Of a DNA stretch of 64,000 nt, positions 53,339 through 60,346 are shown in pieces. The DNA lies in assembly GCF_041434935.1 (NCBI RefSeq), contig NZ_CP107964.1, positions 5,253,001-5,317,000 of the forward strand, given 5' to 3'. Below the pieces are notes generated by a model. The model was not told the DNA's origin. It made no database searches and saw only the letters and a list, made by a program, of their open reading frames with translations. Positions within the stretch are counted from its first letter, which is position 1; each line of letters starts with the position of its first letter. A program made the position numbers and the translations under genes. The stretch comes from Kitasatospora sp. NBC_00374 (lineage in GTDB: Bacteria > Actinomycetota > Actinomycetes > Streptomycetales > Streptomycetaceae).

Positions 53339-53584
53339 GTCGTCCCGCCCGCAGTGAGACGCCTCTTGCCACCCGCTCGTCCCCGGGACCACCGCCGCCA
53401 CGCTCCTCGACCCCTACTCCTGCGCTCGACACCCTGCAGATGGCCGGGTCCATCGCACCGGGGCCGGGTGGTCCTGCAGGGCACCACCGCCACCGGCGTG
53501 CTGCGGATCACCGAGGGCTGAGCCGCCCGCCCCGCGGCCGTCCGAGCACCGGCCCCGGGTGTGGTGACGTGCGATACTGCCGTG
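53339..53584. other. Spacer between lon and GtrA gene
   Basis: No full gene is seen. A short frame at about 53455-53523 would end VVLQGTTATGVLRITEG, protein-like and possibly the end of a lost gene. Confidence 0.3.
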
Positions 53585-54115
53585 GTGCCGTCACCGACCC
53601 AGCGGGCCCTGGCCCGAGTACCGAAGCGGTACCGCCCGTTCCTGGTGAAACACCGAAAGCCGGTGAAGTTCCTGGTGGTGGGCGGTACCTGTTTCGTGCT
53701 GGCCATGACGATGAACTACGGCCTGCGGCTGACCGTGCTGGCGTCCAAGCCGGTGGTGGCGCTGACCGTCGCCACCATGGTGGCGACCGTCGTGTCGTAC
53801 GTCCTGAACCGGCAGTGGTCGTTCCGGGCCGCCGGGAGGCAGCGCGAGGCGCTCCTCTACTGCGCGGTGAGCGCGCTGGCGATCGGGGTGAACGACCTGC
53901 CGCTGGTGGTGTCCCGGTACGTCCTGGACCTGCGCGAGCCCGGGGTCGGCCCGCTGGCCGAGGAGGTCGCCGACTTCGTCAGCGGCATGATCCTCGGGAC
54001 CTTCCTGGCGATGATCTTCCGCTACTGGGCGATGAACCGCTTCGTGTTCACCCGGCTCTCGGCCAGGGTCAGCCCGGAGCAGTCCACCGTCCGGCGGGTG
54101 CGCGTCAGGCCGTGA
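53585..54115 (+). CDS. GtrA-family membrane protein
   Basis: A 176-residue protein with four membrane segments (first about residues 29-50). VKFLVVGGTCFVLAMTMNYGL and YVLNRQWSFRAAGRQREAL are the family pattern (KFxxVGxxxxxxNxxxxY and NRxWTFR). GtrA proteins are thought to move polyprenyl-linked sugars across the membrane for cell-wall polymer modification. GATACT (53573-53578) lies 7 bp before GTG 53585, so this message may be leaderless; an upstream GTG at 53561 (184 residues) is the other candidate. It overlaps the convergent gene by 11 bp. Confidence 0.85.
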   Translation: MPSPTQRALARVPKRYRPFLVKHRKPVKFLVVGGTCFVLAMTMNYGLRLTVLASKPVVALTVATMVATVVSYVLNRQWSFRAAGRQREALLYCAVSALAIGVNDLPLVVSRYVLDLREPGVGPLAEEVADFVSGMILGTFLAMIFRYWAMNRFVFTRLSARVSPEQSTVRRVRVRP

Positions 54116-55136
54116 CCGGCTGCGGCCGCGCACCCGGCCGGCGCACCACCGCGAGCAGGGTGACGGCGACCCCGACCACCGCCCAGGCGGCCAGGACGAG
54201 CAGCGGCACGGCGATGTCGGTGGCGCCGAAGTAGGCGATCGAGCGGGCCACGTCGGTGCCGGCGCCGTTCGGGATCCAGGCGCCGATGGCCCGCCAGAAC
54301 GGCGGCATCAGCGGCGGCGGGAACACCCCGCCGGCGCTGGGGTTGCCGAGGACCACGAAGACCAGCACCGCGAGGCCGATGCCGACGACGCCGAACAGGC
54401 ACTCCATCGCCATGGTGATCGCACCGACCGCGAACACCACCAGCGAGCCCAGGCCGACCAGGGCCCAGCTGGAGCCGGGCAGGGCGTTCAGCACCGGGCC
54501 GATGATCAGCGCGCCGCCGACGCCGGCCGCGACCGAGTAGACCGCGAGCGTGCCGAGCCGGATCAGGGCCCGGTGGGTGTTGGCCGGCCGGGCGCCGGCG
54601 CTGATGCCCAGGATCGAGGCGACCAGGTAGCCGCCGACGCACCAGCCGATCACCAGGTAGAAGGAGGACAGGCCCTCGGCGTCACCGGCCGCCAGCGGGA
54701 CGACGTCCTCGACGGCGACGGTGCGGTTCTGGGTCTGGTCGACCCGGGTGACGATCTCCTCGGCGGCGCGGGCCGCAGCCGGTCCGCGGGCGTCGGCGAC
54801 CAGCAGGGTGTCCCGGGTGCCGGCCGGGTCGAAGATCCAGGCGGCGTAGATCTTCTGGTCCCTGATCAGCTCCTCGGCGGCCGCCCGGTCCGCCGCGGTG
54901 GAGGTCCGGACGGCGTTGTCGGGGACCGAGTCGAGGCCGCTGACCAGCTTCGGAGCGACCTGCGGCGGGGCGACCACCGCGATCGACAGCTCGTGCGGGC
55001 TCGGGTGGTGCAGGGCGCCGACGTACGAGGTGATGAAGCCGAGCTGGAGCAGGAGGACGCCGATCACGAGCAGGGCGGCCCGGGGTGTCACCGCGTCCTT
55101 GAGTTCGGCGAGGAAACCTGATGCGGGCTCAGCCAT
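54105..55136 (-). CDS. DUF3533/YhgE-like multi-pass membrane protein
   Basis: A 343-residue protein with one N-terminal membrane segment (about 20-40), a long extracytoplasmic domain (about 45-160) and five C-terminal segments. That architecture is shared by DUF3533 and YhgE/Pip proteins and by ABC-2 type permeases, so a role in export is likely. It is divergent from the MFS exporter gene across a 163-bp region with a 19-bp palindrome, suggesting common control of the two. It overlaps the GtrA gene by 11 bp at the 3' end. The start is ATG 55136. Confidence 0.78.
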   Translation of the reverse strand: MAEPASGFLAELKDAVTPRAALLVIGVLLLQLGFITSYVGALHHPSPHELSIAVVAPPQVAPKLVSGLDSVPDNAVRTSTAADRAAAEELIRDQKIYAAWIFDPAGTRDTLLVADARGPAAARAAEEIVTRVDQTQNRTVAVEDVVPLAAGDAEGLSSFYLVIGWCVGGYLVASILGISAGARPANTHRALIRLGTLAVYSVAAGVGGALIIGPVLNALPGSSWALVGLGSLVVFAVGAITMAMECLFGVVGIGLAVLVFVVLGNPSAGGVFPPPLMPPFWRAIGAWIPNGAGTDVARSIAYFGATDIAVPLLVLAAWAVVGVAVTLLAVVRRPGARPQPVTA

Positions 55137-55172
55137 CGCATGCTCCTTGGGTGTCAGGACAAAGCGGATGGA

Positions 55173-55191
55173 TACTTCATATCATGAAGTA
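55173..55191. promoter_or_regulatory. 19-bp operator-like palindrome between membrane protein and MFS genes
   Basis: TACTTCAT and ATGAAGTA (55173-55180 and 55184-55191) are perfect 8-bp arms with a 3-bp spacer ATC. It is AT-rich and sits in a divergent promoter, as expected for a TetR- or MarR-family operator. No such regulator gene lies within 25 kb in this window. Confidence 0.6.
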
Positions 55192-55243
55192 GTTTCGGGG
55201 GTGTGTCGCGGGGATCCCCCGGAAGGGAAAAAGTTGCCTTACT

Positions 55244-55276
55244 CAACCATCTCTCCGTATGGTTGCTAAACGCAAC
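55244..55276. promoter_or_regulatory. Overlapping inverted repeats at MFS promoter
   Basis: CAACCAT (55244-55250) and ATGGTTG (55259-55265) have an 8-bp spacer. Overlapping them, GTTGC and GCAAC (55262-55266 and 55272-55276) have a 5-bp spacer. Both lie 24-56 bp before the MFS start and may be operator sites different from the TACTTCAT palindrome. Confidence 0.5.
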
Positions 55277-55299
55277 AAAACTCCCGTCGAAGGATCCGT

Positions 55300-56865
55300 A
55301 TGCCGACGACCCCCATGTCCCACCGACAGGTCCTCGAAGCCCTCTCCGGCCTGCTGCTCGGTCTCTTCGTGGCCGTGCTCTCGTCGACCGTCGTCTCCAA
55401 CGCGCTGCCGAGGATCCTCACCGACCTGCACGGTGGCGAGTCCGCCTACACCTGGGTGATCACCGCGGCGCTGCTCTCCCTCACCGCCTCCACCCCGATC
55501 TGGGGCAAGCTCTCCGACCTGGTGAGCAAGAAGCTCCTGGTCCAGATCGCCCTGGTGATCTACATCGTCTCCTCGGCACTGGCCGGTCTCTCCCAGAACA
55601 CCGGCGAGCTGATCGCCTGCCGGGTGCTCCAGGGCATCGGCGCCGGCGGCGTCACCGCCCTCGCCCAGATCTGCCTCGCCGCGATGGTCCCGCCCCGCCA
55701 GCGCGGCCGCTACAGCGGCTACTTCGGCGCGGTCTTCGCCCTCGCCACCATCGGGGGCCCGCTGATCGGCGGTGTCATCGTGGACACCGACTGGCTCGGC
55801 TGGCGCTGGTGCTTCTACGTGGGCATCCCGTTCTCGCTGATCGCCATCCTGGTGCTCCAGCGGACCCTGCGCCTGCCCGAGGCCCCCCGCCGCAAGGTGC
55901 GGATCGACTACCTCGGCGCGCTGCTGATCACCGGCGCGGTCAGCCTGCTGATGATCTGGATCAGCCTGGCCGGCAAGAACTACGCCTGGCTGTCCTGGCA
56001 GACCGCCGCGATGGTCGGCGGCGGCCTCGCCCTGGCCCTGCTGTTCGTCCGGGTCGAGCGCCGGGCCGCCGAGCCGGTCATCCCGCTCGACCTGTTCCGG
56101 CACCGCACCGTCGCCCTGGTCTCGGTCGCCAGCGTGCTGATCGGCGTCGGCATGTACGGCGCGACCACCTTCCTCAGCCAGTACTTCCAGCTCGCCAAGG
56201 AGGAGTCGCCGACCATGGCCGGGCTGCTCACCCTGCCGATGATCCTCGGCCTGGCGGTCTCCTCCACCGTGGCCGGCCGGCTGATCACCAGGTACGGCAG
56301 GTGGAAGGCCTACCTCGTCGCCGGCGCCCTGCTGCTCGCCGTCGGCTTCGGCCTGCTCGGCACCGTCCGCGCCGACACCGGGTACGGGGCGCTGGCCGCG
56401 TACATGGCGGTGACCGGCCTCGGCCTCGGCCTGACCACCCAGAACCTCGTCCTGGCCGTGCAGAACACCGTGCCCAGGAACGAGCTGGGGGCCGCCAGCT
56501 CGGTGGTCACCTTCTTCCGCACCATGGGCGGCGCGATGGGCGTCTCGGCGCTCGGCGCCCTGCTGTCCGACCGGGTCTCGCACTACCTCGCCCGGAACCT
56601 CGCCGCCGCGCACGTCGTGCCGGGCGCGGGCACCGCCCCCGGCGGCGGCGAGATCCCGGACCTGCACCGGCTGCCCGCCCCGCTGGTGCCCCTGGTCACC
56701 GACGCCTTCGGGCACGGGGTCGGCCTGGTGTTCCTGGTTGCCGCGCCGTTCGCGCTGATCGCCTTCCTGGTGGTGCTCCTCATCCGCGAGGTACCGCTGC
56801 GCACCACCGAGGAGCCGGCCGCGGAGCCCGCCGCGCGGCCCGCCCCGGAGCTGGTGGCGGACTGA
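55300..56865 (+). CDS. MFS exporter of the DHA2 (EmrB/QacA) family
   Basis: A 521-residue transporter with fourteen predicted membrane segments. GRVLQGIGAGG-type motif C is seen as CRVLQGIGAGGVTALAQICL, and LSDLVSKKLLVQIALVI carries motif A. Such proteins export drugs, dyes or the producer's own antibiotics by proton antiport. The start ATG 55300 follows AAGGA; a second ATG is five codons later. It has its own promoter with several inverted repeats and ends at a strong terminator. The substrate is unknown. Confidence 0.93.
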   Translation: MPTTPMSHRQVLEALSGLLLGLFVAVLSSTVVSNALPRILTDLHGGESAYTWVITAALLSLTASTPIWGKLSDLVSKKLLVQIALVIYIVSSALAGLSQNTGELIACRVLQGIGAGGVTALAQICLAAMVPPRQRGRYSGYFGAVFALATIGGPLIGGVIVDTDWLGWRWCFYVGIPFSLIAILVLQRTLRLPEAPRRKVRIDYLGALLITGAVSLLMIWISLAGKNYAWLSWQTAAMVGGGLALALLFVRVERRAAEPVIPLDLFRHRTVALVSVASVLIGVGMYGATTFLSQYFQLAKEESPTMAGLLTLPMILGLAVSSTVAGRLITRYGRWKAYLVAGALLLAVGFGLLGTVRADTGYGALAAYMAVTGLGLGLTTQNLVLAVQNTVPRNELGAASSVVTFFRTMGGAMGVSALGALLSDRVSHYLARNLAAAHVVPGAGTAPGGGEIPDLHRLPAPLVPLVTDAFGHGVGLVFLVAAPFALIAFLVVLLIREVPLRTTEEPAAEPAARPAPELVAD

Positions 56866-56874
56866 CCCCCTGCA

Positions 56875-56918
56875 CGTCGAAGGGCCCTCGGAGCACCGGC
56901 TCCGAGGGCCCTTCGACG
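56875..56918. terminator. Bidirectional terminator after MFS gene
   Basis: A perfect 20-bp stem (56875-56894 with 56899-56918), loop ACCG, between the MFS gene and the convergent small membrane-protein gene. Confidence 0.92.
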
Positions 56919-56932
56919 TAGGGACGGGGGGA

Positions 56933-57175
56933 TCAGCCCGCGATCAGCGAGATCCCGTACAGCACCACGCCCGCGCAGGCGGCGAAGCAGACGCCGGCCC
57001 CGGCGAGTGCCAGGTTGCCGCTGCCGGCCCCGGGGGCGCCGGCCTGCCGGGCCTGAAGCGCGGCCTCCCGGCGGGAGAGCGCGAGGTTGCCGAGGGCGAA
57101 GACGACGACCACCGCGAGGGTGATGAGCAGGCTGAAGCCCGCGGTCTGGCCGAGTGCGGCCCACTTGATGCTCAT
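56933..57175 (-). CDS. Small membrane protein downstream of phosphate transporter
   Basis: An 80-residue protein with two membrane segments (about 10-32 and 55-78) joined by an Arg/Ala/Gly-rich loop. The ATG at 57175 follows AGAGG, 19 bp after the transporter stop codon. It is probably the second gene of the phosphate-transporter operon, a pairing I recall from other streptomycetes. It may be an accessory subunit. Function is unknown. Confidence 0.8.
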   Translation of the reverse strand: MSIKWAALGQTAGFSLLITLAVVVVFALGNLALSRREAALQARQAGAPGAGSGNLALAGAGVCFAACAGVVLYGISLIAG

Positions 57176-57194
57176 GACTGGCTGCCTCTCGCCG

Positions 57195-58364
57195 TCAGGC
57201 CGCGACGGCGGTGGTGGTGGGGGTCGGGTTGGCCGGGGTCGGTGTGACCTCGACCTCGACCGGGGTGACGTCGTTGACGTTGTCCGCGCTCACCGGCTGG
57301 CGCCGGGAGGCGAGCCACATCGAGCCCGAGCCGATCACCAGCGCGGCGCCGACCAGGGGCACGCCCCAGTCGCCCTGGCTCGCCACGAACGCGGCGATGC
57401 CGGAGACGGTGGCGGCGGCCGGCAGGGTCAGGCCCCAGGTGTAGACCATGCGGCGCACCAGGCTCCAGCGCAGCGTGCCCTGGGGCCCGCCCAGACCGGC
57501 GCCCATGATGCTGCCGGAGCAGACCTGGGTGGTCGACAGGCCGTAGCCCATGTGGGTCGAGGTCAGGATCGCCGTGGCGGCGGCGGTCTCCGAGGCGAAG
57601 CCCTGCGGGGCCTTGATGTCGGCCAGGCCCTTGCCCATCGACCGGATGATCCGCCAGCCACCCATGTAGGTGCCCAGCGCGATCGCCGCACCGGCGCTGA
57701 CGATCACCCAGAGGGGCGGCAGCGCGCCCTTGGGCAGCGCGTGGGCCGAGACCAGGGTCAGGGTGATGATGCCCATCGTCTTCTGGGCGTCGTTGGTGCC
57801 GTGGGCGAGCGAGATCAGCGAGGAGGAGAAGACCTGGCCCCGCTTGAAGCCCTTGGTGGTGGTGTCCGTGCCGCCGCGGGTGATCAGGTACGCCAGCTTG
57901 GTGGCGCCCCAGGCGGCCGCGCCGGCGACCAGCGGAGCGGCCACGGCGGGGATCAGGATCTTGCTGACCACGACGCTGAAGTTGACGCCGTTCATGCCGA
58001 CCCCGACCACGGTGGCGCCGATCAGGCCGCCGTAGAGCGCGTGGGAGGAGCTGGAGGGCAGACCCTTGAGCCAGGTCAGCAGATTCCACAGGATCGCGCC
58101 GGCCAGTGCCGCGAAGATCACTTCGGGGTGGATGCCGGCCTTCTCGTTGACGATGCCACCCGAGATGGTGGTGGCGACCTTCACCGAGAGGAACGCGCCG
58201 CCGAAGTTCAGGACGGCCGCGATGGCGACCGCGACCTTCGGACGCAGGGCACCGGTGGCGATGGAGGTGGCCATCGCGTTGGCGGTGTCGTGGAAGCCGT
58301 TGGTGAAGTCGAAGGCGAGCGCCGTGATGATCACAACGGCCACCAGGAACGTGATGTGTTCCAT
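57195..58364 (-). CDS. Low-affinity inorganic phosphate transporter (Pit family)
   Basis: A 389-residue PiT transporter with about ten membrane segments and the two inverted-repeat signatures: DFTNGFHDTANAMATSI (about 21-37) and SLAHGTNDAQKTMGIITL (about 195-212). It takes up phosphate with protons as a metal-phosphate complex. I chose ATG 58364 because the frame has TTG before it without function. Two 11-bp PHO-box units lie 59-80 bp upstream, so PhoP may regulate the gene. A 19-bp gap separates it from the small membrane-protein gene downstream. Confidence 0.94.
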   Translation of the reverse strand: MEHITFLVAVVIITALAFDFTNGFHDTANAMATSIATGALRPKVAVAIAAVLNFGGAFLSVKVATTISGGIVNEKAGIHPEVIFAALAGAILWNLLTWLKGLPSSSSHALYGGLIGATVVGVGMNGVNFSVVVSKILIPAVAAPLVAGAAAWGATKLAYLITRGGTDTTTKGFKRGQVFSSSLISLAHGTNDAQKTMGIITLTLVSAHALPKGALPPLWVIVSAGAAIALGTYMGGWRIIRSMGKGLADIKAPQGFASETAAATAILTSTHMGYGLSTTQVCSGSIMGAGLGGPQGTLRWSLVRRMVYTWGLTLPAAATVSGIAAFVASQGDWGVPLVGAALVIGSGSMWLASRRQPVSADNVNDVTPVEVEVTPTPANPTPTTTAVAA

Positions 58365-58422
58365 ACCCAAACAATCGTCGTAGTTGTCGGACTGACGCTG
58401 GTGTCAGGCCGACCGTAGGGAC

Positions 58423-58444
58423 GGCTGGTGAACGGAAGGTTAAC
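58423..58444 (-). promoter_or_regulatory. PHO box (PhoP site) upstream of phosphate transporter
   Basis: On the minus strand GTTAACC (58438-58444) and GTTCACC (58427-58433) start 11 bp apart, the direct-repeat unit of Streptomyces PHO boxes (GTTCACC plus four bases). It lies 59-80 bp before the start codon. Confidence 0.7.
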
Positions 58445-58723
58445 TGGACCGGGAATTGCGGTTCTGATGATGTCGCGGAGGTTGCGCAGGGCCTGTGAAA
58501 CCGTGGAGAGGTCAGGCCTGATCAGCGGGTTTGCGTGAAATGTCCGACCTCGACATGGTTTGCTGAGACCTGTCTCACACTGTCCCGTGGCGAAGATGAG
58601 AAGTTCATCAGTACGTACCGATGCCACCTGCCCCGGCGTGGGACGGACATGGCAGGATCAGCCCGTTGTAGCGGCTGGGCGGGACGCCCGGCCGGAGGTC
58701 GCGAGGCGGGGGAGGGCGGGCCG

Positions 58724-60304
58724 ATGGGGGCTGCGCAGCGGATGGAGACGGCCGGAGTACGGCCGTGGGTGCGGGCCGCCCTGCGGTGCGGGGCGGTGCT
58801 GGCCGCCGCGGCGCTCTCGCTGCCGCTCGCCGGTGCCGCGTACGCCGCGCCCGACCCGGCCCCGTCGATCGCCGCTCCCACCGTCGCGCCCGGGGCCGAC
58901 CCGCTGGCCGCCGCCAAGGCCACCCTCGGGCCGCTGCTCGACCAACTGCACCAGCTCTACCAGCAGGCCGAGGCCGCCACCGAGCAGTACAACGGCTCGG
59001 TGGCCAAGCTGGCCGCGCTCCAGGCGACCATCACCGACCTGCAGGGCCGGATCTCCCGTCAGCAGGCCGCCGTGGACGCCGGCGGCGACCTCGCCGCGCA
59101 GCTGGCCGCCGCCCAGTACCGCAACGGCCACGCCTCCGAGCTCGGCGAGCTGCTGATGGCCGACGACCCGTACGAGGCCGTGGTGGTCGCCGAGCTGCTG
59201 CAGGCCGCCGGCCGCTCGCAGTCCGCCTTCCTGGACCGCCTCAAGGCGGACCGGGCCACCCTGACCGTGCTCCAGCAGCAGGCCGAACTCTCCCTGACCC
59301 AGCAGCAGACGGTGGCCACCCAGCAGGAGCAGGCCAAGGCGGACGTGGCCAAGCGGCTCGCGGACGTCGAGACGCTGGTCGGCTCGCTGACCGGCGCCCA
59401 GCGCACCGAGCTGGAGCAGCTGGAGAAGCAGCAGGCCGACCAGGCGCAGCTGGCCTTCCTCGCCTCCGGCGCGCTCGGCAAGGGCGAGCGCACGCCGTCC
59501 GAGGCCGGCCGCAAGGCGGTCGCCTACGCGCTGGCGCAGCTCGGCAAGGACTACGTGTGGGGCGGCGCCGGGCCGGACGTCTTCGACTGCTCGGGCCTCA
59601 CCTCGCAGGCCTGGATCCACGCCGGGGTGTCCGTGCCGCGGACCAGCCAGGAGCAGTGGGCCCAGCTCAAGCACATCCCGCTGAACCAGATCCGGGCCGG
59701 CGACCTGGTGGTCTACTACGGCGGTGCCACCCACATCGGCATGTACATCGGCGGCGGGCTGATCGTCCAGGCCCCGCACACCGGTGACGTGGTCAAGGTG
59801 ACCCAGATCGGCGCGATGCCGATCCTGGGCGTGGTGCGGCCCGACCCGGACGCGGCCGCGGACGACAAGGGCGGCGCCTGGAAGGTGCCGGACGTGAAGG
59901 TCGGCGAGGTGCGGATCGCGCCCGCGAAGCCGTCCACCCTGACGCCGACCCCGCCGGCGCCCGCCCCCACCACGCCCGCGACGCCGGAGACCTCGCCGTC
60001 GCCCTCCACCGGCGGTACGCCCGCGGGCACCCCGTCCGGCTCGGGCACCCCGTCCGGCTCGGGCACCCCGAGCGGTACGGGGACGCCGTCCGGTTCGGGG
60101 ACGCCGTCCGGTTCGGGCACCCCGAGCGGCAGCGGCACCCCGTCGACCGGCACCGGCACGCCGTCGACCACCGGCACCCCGTCCACCGGCACCGGCACGC
60201 CGACGGACGCCGCCTCGGCCACCGGCACGCCCTCCGGTTCCGGTACGGGCTCCGCGGGCACGGCCGCCGTCTCGCCCAGCGGTACCGGGCACGCCCAGGA
60301 CTGA
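58724..60304 (+). CDS. Secreted NlpC/P60 peptidoglycan hydrolase
   Basis: A 526-residue secreted cell-wall hydrolase of the RipA/CwlO type. The signal peptide ends near AGAAYAAPD (about residue 43). Two coiled-coil stretches (about 68-255) follow, then the NlpC/P60 domain (residues 264-370). The catalytic residues are Cys289 (FDCSGLTSQAW), His337 (ATHIGMYIG) and His352. The C-terminal ~100 residues are a low-complexity Pro/Thr/Gly/Ser tail with many GTPSGS/T repeats, probably crossing the wall. It cleaves D-Glu-mDAP-type bonds. The start ATG 58724 follows GGAGGG; earlier in-frame starts lack a signal peptide. Confidence 0.92.
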   Translation: MGAAQRMETAGVRPWVRAALRCGAVLAAAALSLPLAGAAYAAPDPAPSIAAPTVAPGADPLAAAKATLGPLLDQLHQLYQQAEAATEQYNGSVAKLAALQATITDLQGRISRQQAAVDAGGDLAAQLAAAQYRNGHASELGELLMADDPYEAVVVAELLQAAGRSQSAFLDRLKADRATLTVLQQQAELSLTQQQTVATQQEQAKADVAKRLADVETLVGSLTGAQRTELEQLEKQQADQAQLAFLASGALGKGERTPSEAGRKAVAYALAQLGKDYVWGGAGPDVFDCSGLTSQAWIHAGVSVPRTSQEQWAQLKHIPLNQIRAGDLVVYYGGATHIGMYIGGGLIVQAPHTGDVVKVTQIGAMPILGVVRPDPDAAADDKGGAWKVPDVKVGEVRIAPAKPSTLTPTPPAPAPTTPATPETSPSPSTGGTPAGTPSGSGTPSGSGTPSGTGTPSGSGTPSGSGTPSGSGTPSTGTGTPSTTGTPSTGTGTPTDAASATGTPSGSGTGSAGTAAVSPSGTGHAQD

Positions 60305-60318
60305 CGCGCGCCCGGCCC

Positions 60319-60336
60319 GGCCCTCCTCGGAGGGCC
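60319..60336. terminator. Short terminator between hydrolase and oxidoreductase genes
   Basis: GGCCCTC and GAGGGCC form a 7-bp stem with a 4-nt loop between convergent genes; weaker than the others. Confidence 0.55.
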
Positions 60337-60346
60337 AGGCCGTCGG

